From positions 1 through 64,000 of the forward strand of contig NZ_JAXHDD010000016.1 of the NCBI RefSeq assembly GCF_037072025.1: a DNA stretch of 64,000 nucleotides, read 5' to 3'. Shown here in pieces: positions 8,423-16,754 of this stretch. The notes under the pieces are model-generated. The model saw only the letters and a list, made by a program, of their open reading frames with translations. It searched no databases and had not been told where the DNA came from. The stretch comes from Pseudogracilibacillus sp037072025 (GTDB taxonomy: Bacteria > Bacillota > Bacilli > Bacillales > Amphibacillaceae). Each line of letters begins with the position of its first letter. The first letter of the stretch is position 1. A program made the position numbers and the translations under genes.

Positions 8423-10219
8423 CTATTCGTCCGACCGATTATCGGGCTGTTCATTTAAGTTTTCCAACACATTTTCGGCAACATTTATAGGAATCCCAAG
8501 TTTAGTGATGTCTTCAATCGTTGCTTCCTTGATTGCATTTATAGATTTAAAATGAGTTAAAAGAAGGTTTCGTCTTTTTGCACCAACACCAGGAATTTTG
8601 TCCAATTCAGATTGCATAACTCCCTTTCCACGTAATTGACGGTGAAATGTTATAGCATACCGATGCACTTCTTCTTGAATTCGTTGTACTAAATAAAATT
8701 CATTGGATCTTCTCTCAAGAGGAACTACTGTTGGAGGATCTCCATATAGCAATTCACCTGTTTTATGTCTTTCATCTTTGACTAATCCACATAGTGGAAC
8801 AGATAACCCAAGTTCGTTTTCAAGTACATCTCTTGCTGCTGACATTTGTCCTTTTCCCCCATCGACAATAATTAAATCTGGGAAAGGTAGATTTTCAATT
8901 AAAACTCTTTTGTACCTGCGCCTAATAACCTCTCGCATTGTCTCATAATCGTCTGGTCCTTCGACATGTCTAATTTTATATTTTCGGTATTCATTTTTAG
9001 TTGCTCTCCCATCAATAAAAACAACCATTGCCGAAACTGGATCGGTACCTTGGATGTTTGAGTTATCAAATGCTTCGATTCTTCGTGGTGTTTCAATATT
9101 CAATAACTCACCCAACCTTTCAACAGATTTAATTGTTCGTTCTTCATCGAGTTCGATTAAAGAAAAGCGTTCTTCCAAAGCAATTTGCGCATTTCTACCT
9201 GCCAATTCGACAAGTTCTTTCTTTTGTCCTCTAAAAGGTGTATGCACATCTATTTCTAACAGTTCCTTGATTAAAGTTGCATCAGTGCCAATCGGGACTA
9301 ACACTTGTTTTGGTTTTAAATTACGTTGATGTAGATAAAACTGTCCAATGAAACTAATAAACGCATCTTTCGCTTCTGTATAATAAGGAAAGATCGCTAC
9401 ATCACGTTCTAATAATTTTCCTTGGCGAATAAAAAATACTTGAACACACATCCAGCCTTTATTAAAGCTATATCCAAATATATCAATGTTTACCTTTTCA
9501 TTTAATGTCACTTTTTGTTGTTCCATCACTGCTTCAATATGGGTAATCTGATCCCTAAATTCTTGTGCCCTTTCAAAATTGAGTTCATTACTTGCGGTTA
9601 GCATTTTTTCTTGTAAATCTTTTTTTATCTCCTTATATCCGCCATGTAAAAAACTACTTATTTCCTGGATAATCTTATCGTATTTTTCTTTTGGAACAGC
9701 CTCTTCGCCACATGCTAAACATTGATCCATATGGTAATACAAACAATAACGACCAGGTGGGTTATTACATTTGCGAAGCGGATATAGTCTGTCTAATAAT
9801 TTCTTTGTTTCTCGTGCAGCAATTACATTTGTATATGGTCCGAAATATTTTCCACCATCTTTTTTTATTTTTCGTGTAATTAATAATTGCGGATGCCGTT
9901 CATTCGTTATTTTTAAATAAGGATAACTCTTGTCATCTTTAAGCATGACATTATATTTAGGATCATATTTTTTTATTAAATTCATTTCTAATATAAGTGC
10001 ATCAATTTCACTGGAAGTAACAATATACTCAAAGTCTACAATTTCCATCACAAGTCGCTGTGTCTTCTCGTCGTGTGCCCCAATAAAGTAAGACCTGACG
10101 CGGTTTCGTAACATTTTTGATTTCCCTACATAAATAACAGTGCCATGTTTGTCTTTCATTAAATAACAGCCTGGTTTTGCAGGTAAGACTTTCAATTTCT
10201 CGTGAATGGTAACGTCCAT
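8423..10219 (-). CDS. uvrC: excinuclease ABC subunit C
   Basis: 598 residues. The N-terminal GIY-YIG nuclease domain (PGCYLMKDKHGTVIYVGKSK, residues 17-36) makes the 3-prime incision. A UVR segment (ELNFERAQEFRDQI) binds UvrB. The RNase H-like domain (AFDNSNIQGTDPVSAMVVF, and later IVDGGKGQ) makes the 5-prime incision. The end carries helix-hairpin-helix DNA-binding motifs (IPGVGAKRRNLLLTHF). It acts with UvrAB in nucleotide excision repair. The ATG follows GGGGGGAT. Position beside trxA is as in Bacillus. All domains are present and length is normal. Confidence 0.97.
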   Translation of the reverse strand: MDVTIHEKLKVLPAKPGCYLMKDKHGTVIYVGKSKMLRNRVRSYFIGAHDEKTQRLVMEIVDFEYIVTSSEIDALILEMNLIKKYDPKYNVMLKDDKSYPYLKITNERHPQLLITRKIKKDGGKYFGPYTNVIAARETKKLLDRLYPLRKCNNPPGRYCLYYHMDQCLACGEEAVPKEKYDKIIQEISSFLHGGYKEIKKDLQEKMLTASNELNFERAQEFRDQITHIEAVMEQQKVTLNEKVNIDIFGYSFNKGWMCVQVFFIRQGKLLERDVAIFPYYTEAKDAFISFIGQFYLHQRNLKPKQVLVPIGTDATLIKELLEIDVHTPFRGQKKELVELAGRNAQIALEERFSLIELDEERTIKSVERLGELLNIETPRRIEAFDNSNIQGTDPVSAMVVFIDGRATKNEYRKYKIRHVEGPDDYETMREVIRRRYKRVLIENLPFPDLIIVDGGKGQMSAARDVLENELGLSVPLCGLVKDERHKTGELLYGDPPTVVPLERRSNEFYLVQRIQEEVHRYAITFHRQLRGKGVMQSELDKIPGVGAKRRNLLLTHFKSINAIKEATIEDITKLGIPINVAENVLENLNEQPDNRSDE

Positions 10220-10252
10220 CGGGATCCCCCCTTACTTATAAATGATTATAGT

Positions 10253-10440
10253 AAACTTGGCATTCGTTAAAGAAATCATGCCCTTATCACTAGGGTATGC
10301 CGACGTCAGGCGCAAAGCCTGGTTCTTAGTCGGCCTTCCTTAGAGCCGTAATGCCGAAAGACAGAGGTGATGTTGCACTTATGCTCTTGAGTGCAAGCCT
10401 TTAGGCGAAATGCCTTAGTTGCACTTATGCAGAAAGAAAT
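10253..10440. repeat. structured interspersed repeat, copy A (about 188 bp)
   Basis: Starts AAACTTGGCATTCGTTAAAG and contains GGGTATGCCGACGTCAGGCG, CAAAGCCTG, TAGTCGG, GATGTTGCACTTATGCTC and a closing TTGCACTTATGC. A close copy lies at 52945-53130. Internal pairings (CAGGC with GCCTG, GCCGAC with GTCGGC, TTGCACT with AGTGCAA) predict a folded RNA or hairpin-rich DNA. There is no ORF. It lies between uvrC and trxA. Confidence 0.7.
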
Positions 10441-10471
10441 ATGTATATACTTTCTTACTGCCAACAAAGAT

Positions 10472-10503
10472 AATCCCTTGCCTCATTAGAGGAGCAAGGG
10501 ATT
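10472..10503 (-). terminator. terminator after trxA
   Basis: AATCCCTTGC pairs with GCAAGGGATT around a 12-base loop, just downstream of the trxA stop on the minus strand. Confidence 0.6.
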
Positions 10504-10524
10504 TTATCTTAATTAACTTACGTC

Positions 10525-10839
10525 TTATGCGTGTTTGTTAACTAGTTCTGCTAGCGCTTCTTTCGGCTGGAAACCTACAACTTGGTCTACAACATTACCA
10601 TCCTTCATTAAAAGTAAAGTTGGAATACTCATTACACCATATTTTCCAGCTGTTTCTTGGTTATCATCAACATTTAATTTAACAATTTTAACTTTCTCAC
10701 CCATATCTCCATCAAGTTCTTCAAGAACCGGAGCAATCATTTTACAAGGACCACACCATGGTGCCCAAAAATCGACAAGTACTAGCCCATCCGTAGTTTC
10801 CTGTGCAAAGTTTTGATCAGTTACTTCTGCAATTGCCAT
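10525..10839 (-). CDS. trxA: thioredoxin
   Basis: 104 residues with the thioredoxin active site WCGPCK (residues 28-33) inside VDFWAPWCGPCKMIAPVLEE, and the cis-proline segment MSIPTLLL. It reduces cytoplasmic protein disulfides and is recycled by thioredoxin reductase. ATG preceded by TGGAGGAG. An extended -10 (TGATATAAT, near 10880) lies upstream on the minus strand. Length and residues are standard, and the position next to etfA and uvrC matches B. subtilis. Confidence 0.97.
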   Translation of the reverse strand: MAIAEVTDQNFAQETTDGLVLVDFWAPWCGPCKMIAPVLEELDGDMGEKVKIVKLNVDDNQETAGKYGVMSIPTLLLMKDGNVVDQVVGFQPKEALAELVNKHA

Positions 10840-10984
10840 TTAAACTCCTCCATTTCAATCTTGATTGATTCTGCATTCGATTATATCACCGTTAGTTTTA
10901 CCTTGCTAGTAGTTTGCTTATACATGTATGGCTTTAAACGAATACTACTGTAGAAAACCATTTCGTATCATTTCCAACCAGCGC

Positions 10985-11150
10985 ATCTCATAAGAGTCTC
11001 CTCGTCTTTTAGACCACTAAGTATATCTAAAAGAGCCACTTTACTTTGCATCTTTTACGGCCACTACGCATCCGGAGAGAGCCAATCAACATCTTTTCTG
11101 CCCACTTTTCATGCGGAGAGCCACTAAGCATCTTCTTTCTTCACTTTATA
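10985..11150. repeat. degenerate short tandem repeat region
   Basis: Variants of GCCACTAAGCATCTTTT recur at irregular spacing of about 25-35 bases (GACCACTAAGTATATCT, GCCACTTTACTTTGCATCTTT, GGCCACTACGCATCC, GCCAATCAACATCTTTT, GCCACTAAGCATCTTCT). No ORF is present. The rest of the 400-base gap between trxA and etfA holds only promoter and terminator signals. Confidence 0.45.
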
Positions 11151-11197
11151 TTATGTTAAGTAGATCATTCATCAGTAAAAAAACGTAACATTTTGTT

Positions 11198-11237
11198 AAA
11201 AAATCTGATCGCCTATTTTATTGCGATCAGATTTTTT
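11198..11237 (-). terminator. terminator after etfA
   Basis: AAAAAATCTGATCGC pairs with GCGATCAGATTTTTT around a short loop, giving T-runs on both strands. It closes the fatty-acid oxidation operon at its end. Confidence 0.8.
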
Positions 11238-11241
11238 GCTC

Positions 11242-12216
11242 TTACCCTATCTGTTGCTTCAATTCTTCTGTAAGTAAAGGAATAACTTCAAATAAATCGC
11301 CAACAATTCCGTAATCAGCAATGTTAAAAATATTTGCTTCCGGATCTTTGTTAATCGCAACGATTACTTTCGAGTTAGACATTCCGGCTAAATGTTGGAT
11401 AGCTCCAGAGATCCCAACTGCAATATATAAATCAGGTGTAATAACTTTTCCAGTCTGCCCGATTTGTAAGGAATAATCACAGTACTCAGCATCACACGCC
11501 CCACGAGAAGCTCCCACTGCACCGCCTAATAAATTTGCTAATTCATATAGTGGTTCAAAACCTTCTGCACTTTTGACGCCACGTCCACCAGCGATAACAA
11601 CGCTTGCCTCAGACATGTCGACACCTTCAGACTGTTTACGGATCACTTCTTTAATAACCGTACGCAAATCTTTTACATCGACGTCTTTTGCCTGAATCTC
11701 TCCAGAGCGAGATTCATCTTTCTCAAGAGCAGCGATGTTATTCGGTCTAATTGTAGCAAAAGTTATACCTTCTTTAATTACCTTTTTCTCAAATGCTTTT
11801 CCAGAATAGATCGGTCTTGTAAAAATTACATCCTCACCGTCTGTTTCAATTTCTGTTGCATCGGAGACAAGACCTAATTCTAGTCTACTTGCAATTTTTG
11901 GAGTTAAATCTTTCCCAATGGCAGTGTGACCCATAATGATTGCGTCAGGAGTCTCTTCGTCAACTACTTCCAAAACCACTTGTCCATAACCTTCAGACGT
12001 ATAATTTTTCAAATTTTCATGCTTCACAGTTACTGCACGATCCGCACCGTAATAAATCATTTCCTGAGCTTGGTCTTCCAGCTCACCATCACTTAGCAGA
12101 AGTGCTACTACTTCTGCATTATCGTTCATTTTCCTAGCAGCTGCAATTGCTTCAAAGCTAACATTTCGTAAAACACCTTCTCTTGATTCACCAATAACTA
12201 ATATTTTATCGCTCAT
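11242..12216 (-). CDS. etfA: electron transfer flavoprotein alpha subunit
   Basis: 324 residues. The C-terminal FAD domain shows the ETF-alpha signature: VVIAGGRGVKSAEGF, VGASRGACDAEYC, then QIGQTGKVITPDLYIAVGISGAIQH. With EtfB it carries electrons from acyl-CoA dehydrogenases toward menaquinone during fatty-acid oxidation. Last gene of the lcfA-fadR-enoyl-CoA hydratase-etfB-etfA operon, 26 bases after etfB, preceded by GGGAGAAG. Normal length. Confidence 0.96.
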   Translation of the reverse strand: MSDKILVIGESREGVLRNVSFEAIAAARKMNDNAEVVALLLSDGELEDQAQEMIYYGADRAVTVKHENLKNYTSEGYGQVVLEVVDEETPDAIIMGHTAIGKDLTPKIASRLELGLVSDATEIETDGEDVIFTRPIYSGKAFEKKVIKEGITFATIRPNNIAALEKDESRSGEIQAKDVDVKDLRTVIKEVIRKQSEGVDMSEASVVIAGGRGVKSAEGFEPLYELANLLGGAVGASRGACDAEYCDYSLQIGQTGKVITPDLYIAVGISGAIQHLAGMSNSKVIVAINKDPEANIFNIADYGIVGDLFEVIPLLTEELKQQIG

Positions 12217-12242
12217 CTTTACTTCTCCCTTCTCACCCTTAT

Positions 12243-13016
12243 TTACAGTACTTTCGCTTCATTTTTTAATAAAGATACTAATTCTTTTACTTGATCTTCG
12301 ATGTCCCCTTCTAAAATACGACCAGCCTGTTTTTCAGGAGGTAAAAAGATATCAACCGTTTCCGTTTTTGGTTCCAAATCATCTTCATCAAGATCTAAGT
12401 CATCAATTTCTAATTCTTCTAAAGGTTTTTTCTTCGCTTTCATAATTCCTGGTAAAGAAGGGTATCTTGGTTCATTAAGTCCTTGTTGACATGTGACAAG
12501 AAGCGGTAAATTGACATCGATCTTTTCGACATCCCCTTCTACGTCCTTTTCAATATGAGCCGTTTCTCCCTCTATATCGAGCCCAACAATAGTAGTAATA
12601 TATGGAATATCTAATCTTTCTGCTAACCGTGGCCCAACTTGTCCACTCGCTTCATCAATTGCAACATTTCCAGCTAAAATTAAGTCAGCTTCTTTATCTT
12701 CAAAAAATGCTTCTAAGATTTTAACCGTAGTAAATTGATCTCCTTCTTCAAGATCATCTTCCGTATTAATTAAAACTGCCTTATCCGCACCCATCGCAAG
12801 CGCAGTGCGCAATTGTTTTTCGGAATCTTCATCTCCCACTGTCACAACGGTTACTTCACCCCCGTGCTCATCACGCTGGACAATTGCCTCTTCCACCGCA
12901 TATTCATCATAAGGGTTAATGATAAATTCAGCGCTATCATCTTCAATTTCTCCATCGGTAACAACAATCTTATCTTCGGTATCAAATGTCTTTTTTAATA
13001 AAACGTAGATATTCAT
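12243..13016 (-). CDS. etfB: electron transfer flavoprotein beta subunit
   Basis: 257 residues, matching ETF-beta in length and in the segments NPYDEYAVEEAIVQRDE, ADLILAGNVAIDEASGQVGP and LPLLVTCQQGLNEPRYPSLP, the last being the family signature. It binds AMP and pairs with EtfA. It shows an acidic linker (EELEIDDLDLDEDDLEP) near the C-terminus. Start preceded by GGGAGGAATT. It lies between the enoyl-CoA hydratase gene and etfA, as in B. subtilis. Confidence 0.96.
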   Translation of the reverse strand: MNIYVLLKKTFDTEDKIVVTDGEIEDDSAEFIINPYDEYAVEEAIVQRDEHGGEVTVVTVGDEDSEKQLRTALAMGADKAVLINTEDDLEEGDQFTTVKILEAFFEDKEADLILAGNVAIDEASGQVGPRLAERLDIPYITTIVGLDIEGETAHIEKDVEGDVEKIDVNLPLLVTCQQGLNEPRYPSLPGIMKAKKKPLEELEIDDLDLDEDDLEPKTETVDIFLPPEKQAGRILEGDIEDQVKELVSLLKNEAKVL

Positions 13017-13091
13017 ATTTAATTCCTCCCTATCTTATCTTTATTATAAGCTGACAACGTCAAACAAGCTGTGACCAATTTTCAAACTTTT

Positions 13092-13865
13092 TTATCTGTC
13101 TTTAAATTTTGGCTTTCGTTTTTCGATGAATGCTTGAATACCTTCTGTAGCATCTTCACTGCCAAAAATTTCTCCAAAGGCTTTCGCTTCTTGATCTGTT
13201 CCTGCTTGGAAAGAAGCAACTTTTGCATATGGAATTAATTCCATTATTCTTGTAATAGCCGGTTTACTTTTTGCCGCTATCTTTTCTGCTAAATTTCTTG
13301 CTTCACTTTGTAACTGTTCATCATCAACAGCTTTATTTGCAAGTCCAAGTTGAACCGCTTCTTCACCTGTTACTGTATCCCCTGTTAAGATCATCTCATA
13401 TGCTTTAGGGATTCCAACAAATTGAGGTAGCCGCTGTGTCCCTGCAAATCCTGGAATAATTCCAAGCGTAATTTCTGGTAAACCAAGCTTGGTAGTTTTC
13501 GTAACTAAGCGAATATGGCAAGCTAAAGCGAGCTCTAACCCACCACCCAAAGATGCACCGTGAATCGCAGCAATGATCGGTACATGAAATCTCTCCATTC
13601 GGGAAAATAAATCTTGCCCCATTTTTGCAAGAGACTCATAATCAGAAGCTGCTTGTAAAGAAGTAAATTCCTTAATATCTGCTCCTGCCGAGAAAAACCT
13701 GCCTTCCCCTGTTAAAATAACAGCTTTTACTGTATCCTCCTTTTCAATCTGATCTAACTGTACCTTAAGGTCTTTTAATAATGTTGTGGAAAGTGCATTG
13801 GCAGGTGGGCTGTTGATCGTAATAGTTGCAATGTGATCTTCAATAACTAACGATAATGTACTCAC
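13092..13865 (-). CDS. fadB: enoyl-CoA hydratase
   Basis: 257 residues of the crotonase fold. Oxyanion-hole segments FSAGADIKEF (residues 58-67) and HGASLGGGLELALACH, and the acidic catalytic region GLPEITLGIIPGFAGTQRL with Glu, are all present. It hydrates trans-2-enoyl-CoA to 3-hydroxyacyl-CoA in beta-oxidation. The B. subtilis gene at this place is called fadB (formerly ysiB); that protein carries only the hydratase part, not the E. coli FadB fusion. A 75-base gap separates it from etfB. Confidence 0.9.
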   Translation of the reverse strand: MSTLSLVIEDHIATITINSPPANALSTTLLKDLKVQLDQIEKEDTVKAVILTGEGRFFSAGADIKEFTSLQAASDYESLAKMGQDLFSRMERFHVPIIAAIHGASLGGGLELALACHIRLVTKTTKLGLPEITLGIIPGFAGTQRLPQFVGIPKAYEMILTGDTVTGEEAVQLGLANKAVDDEQLQSEARNLAEKIAAKSKPAITRIMELIPYAKVASFQAGTDQEAKAFGEIFGSEDATEGIQAFIEKRKPKFKDR

Positions 13866-13945
13866 CTTATTCCTCCTTAATCATAGGTAATAACCAAAAT
13901 ATATAATTCCTTAACAAAACTTCATGTTTTTGAGGGGATCATAAA

Positions 13946-14527
13946 CTATTTGAAAAATCCTTTCGTTAAAAGCTCGTGAACTTCTTCTGCTTGATCTAAA
14001 AGTGAGTAATGCTGAGATTTCATTAGCCAAGTAGTAACCGTTTCATCAAGTGTTCCAAAAATCATTTGCCTTATTATTTGTGGATTCATATCTTTTCTTA
14101 TTTCATTTTCCTCGATTCCTTGCTGTATGATTTCATCCATAACAGTTAAATATGATTTAAGTACTTTATTAATCTCTTTTCGTAATTCGGGTTTTGATTG
14201 TCTCAATTCTAGTTGTGTTACAATCGCTAAATGTGGCGATTCTGAAAGTAGTTTATAATGCATGTTAATTAATGTTAACAGTTTATCACTGGCTGATTTT
14301 TGCTCACTTGTTGCATTATCAATCATTTCTATAAAATGACCCATCTTCTCTTTAAATACTGAAATTAATATGTCTTCTTTATTTTTAAAATATAAATAAA
14401 TAGTTCCATCCGCTACATTTGCTTGTTTAGCAATCTTTGACACTTGGGAAGCATGATATCCATTTTCAGCTATTACTATTACTGCAGCATCGATAATTTG
14501 TTTATATTTTGGCCGTTCTTTGTTCAT
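13946..14527 (-). CDS. fadR: TetR-family fatty-acid degradation regulator FadR
   Basis: 193 residues from the second ATG (MNKERPKYKQII), which follows GAGGGGAG at the right distance. The TetR helix-turn-helix is VSKIAKQANVADGTIYLYFKNKEDIL (about 26-50). It is in the same position as B. subtilis FadR (YsiA), a repressor of beta-oxidation genes released by long-chain acyl-CoA. A perfect palindrome of the FadR box lies 30 bases upstream, so the gene is probably autoregulated. Confidence 0.9.
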   Translation of the reverse strand: MNKERPKYKQIIDAAVIVIAENGYHASQVSKIAKQANVADGTIYLYFKNKEDILISVFKEKMGHFIEMIDNATSEQKSASDKLLTLINMHYKLLSESPHLAIVTQLELRQSKPELRKEINKVLKSYLTVMDEIIQQGIEENEIRKDMNPQIIRQMIFGTLDETVTTWLMKSQHYSLLDQAEEVHELLTKGFFK

Positions 14528-14556
14528 TAGAACTCCCCTCACTTTAATAAAAAATT

Positions 14557-14584
14557 ACTTATGAATGATTGGTCATTCATAAGT
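14557..14584. promoter_or_regulatory. FadR operator (perfect palindrome)
   Basis: ACTTATGAATGA and TCATTCATAAGT are exact inverted repeats around TTGG. The core TGAATGATTGGTCATTCA fits the known B. subtilis FadR consensus. It lies between lcfA and fadR. Confidence 0.85.
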
Positions 14585-14729
14585 AATTGTAGCGTTTTCA
14601 TTTCATTATGTCAATAAAGATATCTACCCGAATGAAAACGCATAGTTATTTTCTCTATCTATATCTACTTAAAGAAAACTATTACAAAGTAGTCCTCATT
14701 CCTTGCTCTATATTGTATATGTCCATAAA

Positions 14730-16430
14730 TTAATTTACTTTTTTATCTTCTTCTATCGCATCAATCGACTCTTCAATTAGTTGTCTTTTTAAAACTTTTC
14801 CAACGATTGTTTTTGGTAGTTCATCACGAAACTCGTAGATTCGCGGTACTTTATAAGGTGCTAAATTTTTTCGACAATATCGATTTAATTGCTTTTCGTC
14901 TAACTTTTCTCCTTTTTTAGGAACAATGATTGCTTTAACTGTTTCTCCTCGATATGCATCAGGGACTCCAATAACCGCAGCTTCCTGTATTCCCGTATGC
15001 TCAAACAATACCTCTTCTACTTCTCTTGGATAAATATTAAAACCACCAGCAATAATCATATCAGACTTTCTATCTTCAACATAGAAATATCCTTCTTCAT
15101 CCATTCGTCCCATGTCGCCCGTTAATAACCAACCATCTTCTTTCAATACTTCCTTTGTATCTTCTTCTCTGTTCCAATACCCTTTCATTATTTGAGGACC
15201 TCTGACAGCAATTTCTCCAACTTCACCAACTGGTAATTCTTCAAGTGTTCCTTCCTTAACAATCATTGCTTCTGTATCAGGCCAAGGCACCCCTATACTA
15301 CCATGAACTCGGTTACCCCAAATGAAATTGGCATGTGTGACAGGTGACGTTTCAGTTAAGCCATACCCTTCCACAAGCCGTCCACCTGTTATTTTTTCAA
15401 ACCGCTGTTGTATATCAAGTGGCAGTGAAGCAGATCCACTAATACATGCTTCAATTGATGATAAATCATATTTTTCAAGATTCGGATGGTTTAACAGTCC
15501 GATATAAATGGTTGGAGCACCAGGGAATAAGGTTGGTTTTAATTTTTCGATCGTTTTCAAAACTTCTTCTGCATCAAATTTTGGCATTAAAATCATTTTT
15601 GAACCATACATAATAGATAAATTCATTATGGTTGTCATTCCATATACATGGAAAAACGGTAAAACACCAAGAACTATCTCTTGACTATTTCTCAACTTAT
15701 AAAGCCAAGCATTACACATCTGTACATTTGTAACTAAGTTATAATGGGTGAGCATAACTCCTTTCGGTTTTCCTGTCGTCCCACCAGTGTATTGCAGTAA
15801 TGCTAAGTCTTCCTTTGGATCAATTTCAACTTCTTCATACGAGTCGGAAACGCTTTCAAATACCTTTTTCCAAACATGTGTATCTGCAGATTCTTCTACT
15901 TTAACTACCATATTATACTGACGCTTTTGAATAAATGGGTAAATGAGATTTTTGGGAAACGGTAAAAAGTCACTTATCCGTGTGACAATTGCATGCTCTA
16001 AATCCGTTTTATCCCGCACACCGGAAACCCGTGGTAATAGGATATCCAAACAAACGATGTATTTTGCTCCTGAATCCTTTACTTGATACTCTAGCTCCCT
16101 TTCCGTATATAAAGGGTTTACTTGAACAACTACTCCACCCGCCATCAATGTCCCATAATACGTTATGACAGTTTGTGGACAGTTAGGTAACATACTAGCA
16201 ACTCGATCACCTTTTTTTAATCCGATTGACTGTAGAAAACTTGCCATTTGCTTTGCTTGTTTCAATAACTCACCAAAAGAAATTTCTTTTCCCATAAAAT
16301 GAAGCGCTTTCTTTGCCGTATGACGTTTACCACTTTCCAATAAAAACTGGTAAAGTGGGATTTCGTCATACTGAAGCGTAGTAGGAATTTCTTCTGGATA
16401 ATGCCTTATCCAAGGCTTTTCTTTATCCAT
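14730..16430 (-). CDS. lcfA: long-chain fatty-acid--CoA ligase
   Basis: 566 residues of the adenylate-forming family. The AMP-binding P-loop YTGGTTGKPKGVMLTH (about 215-230), the GYGLTETSP motif, the TGD motif (WLLTGDMGRMDEEGYF) and the C-terminal lysine region (PKTIVGKVLKRQL) are all intact. It activates fatty acids to acyl-CoA with ATP, feeding beta-oxidation and giving the ligand that releases FadR. Preceded by GGGGGGAT. Same place as lcfA in B. subtilis. Confidence 0.93.
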   Translation of the reverse strand: MDKEKPWIRHYPEEIPTTLQYDEIPLYQFLLESGKRHTAKKALHFMGKEISFGELLKQAKQMASFLQSIGLKKGDRVASMLPNCPQTVITYYGTLMAGGVVVQVNPLYTERELEYQVKDSGAKYIVCLDILLPRVSGVRDKTDLEHAIVTRISDFLPFPKNLIYPFIQKRQYNMVVKVEESADTHVWKKVFESVSDSYEEVEIDPKEDLALLQYTGGTTGKPKGVMLTHYNLVTNVQMCNAWLYKLRNSQEIVLGVLPFFHVYGMTTIMNLSIMYGSKMILMPKFDAEEVLKTIEKLKPTLFPGAPTIYIGLLNHPNLEKYDLSSIEACISGSASLPLDIQQRFEKITGGRLVEGYGLTETSPVTHANFIWGNRVHGSIGVPWPDTEAMIVKEGTLEELPVGEVGEIAVRGPQIMKGYWNREEDTKEVLKEDGWLLTGDMGRMDEEGYFYVEDRKSDMIIAGGFNIYPREVEEVLFEHTGIQEAAVIGVPDAYRGETVKAIIVPKKGEKLDEKQLNRYCRKNLAPYKVPRIYEFRDELPKTIVGKVLKRQLIEESIDAIEEDKKVN

Positions 16431-16487
16431 CTTTATCCCCCCATACTAAATTTAAAATGACACATAAAACTGTCAGAAGCGAAGTTC

Positions 16488-16623
16488 TTAGATGCTAATC
16501 CATTCATGAGGTTCCTTCAACAATTCTGCCATTTTTTTACGAAAAAATCCAATAAGCGACACCAACAATTATAAAAACAACTGCGACCGAAATAAGTATT
16601 TTTGCTAGTTTATCGAGTACCAT
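16488..16623 (-). pseudogene. small one-helix membrane protein gene with an apparent frameshift
   Basis: A GGAGGATAACA site precedes ATG at 16623. The frame gives a 28-residue hydrophobic peptide (MVLDKLAKILISVAVVFIIV) and then stops at TAA, 16537. In another frame the sense carries on as GFFRKKMAELLKEPHEWISI to a stop at 16488. Together they would make a membrane helix with a basic tail of about 45 residues. The shift lies in or beside TTATTGGATTTTTT, a slippery tract. It could be a true lesion, a sequencing error in a homopolymer, or programmed slippage. It would be the first gene of the fad operon. Confidence 0.5.
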
Positions 16624-16673
16624 TGTTATCCTCCATTATAGAGAAAGATCCTTATCAGACAATCGTTTCTCAA

Positions 16674-16726
16674 AGTCTATCATAAAATGAATAGTAATTC
16701 AATATAATAATGAATGTTTGTTCAAT
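16674..16726 (-). promoter_or_regulatory. promoter of the lcfA operon with FadR-like half site
   Basis: On the minus strand TTGAAT (16697-16702) and TAGACT (16674-16679) are separated by 17 bases. TGAATGTTTGTTCAAT at 16711-16726, just upstream of the -35, resembles an imperfect FadR box. Transcription would run through the small membrane ORF into lcfA. Confidence 0.55.
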
Positions 16727-16754
16727 TTTGTATTAATATGTCATGTTTAGTCCT

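Noticed and set aside
10253..10440. The structured repeat as a known riboswitch (for example the c-di-AMP type)
   Set aside because: The conserved core strings I would expect were not found, and copies lie in unrelated places and not in front of suitable genes.
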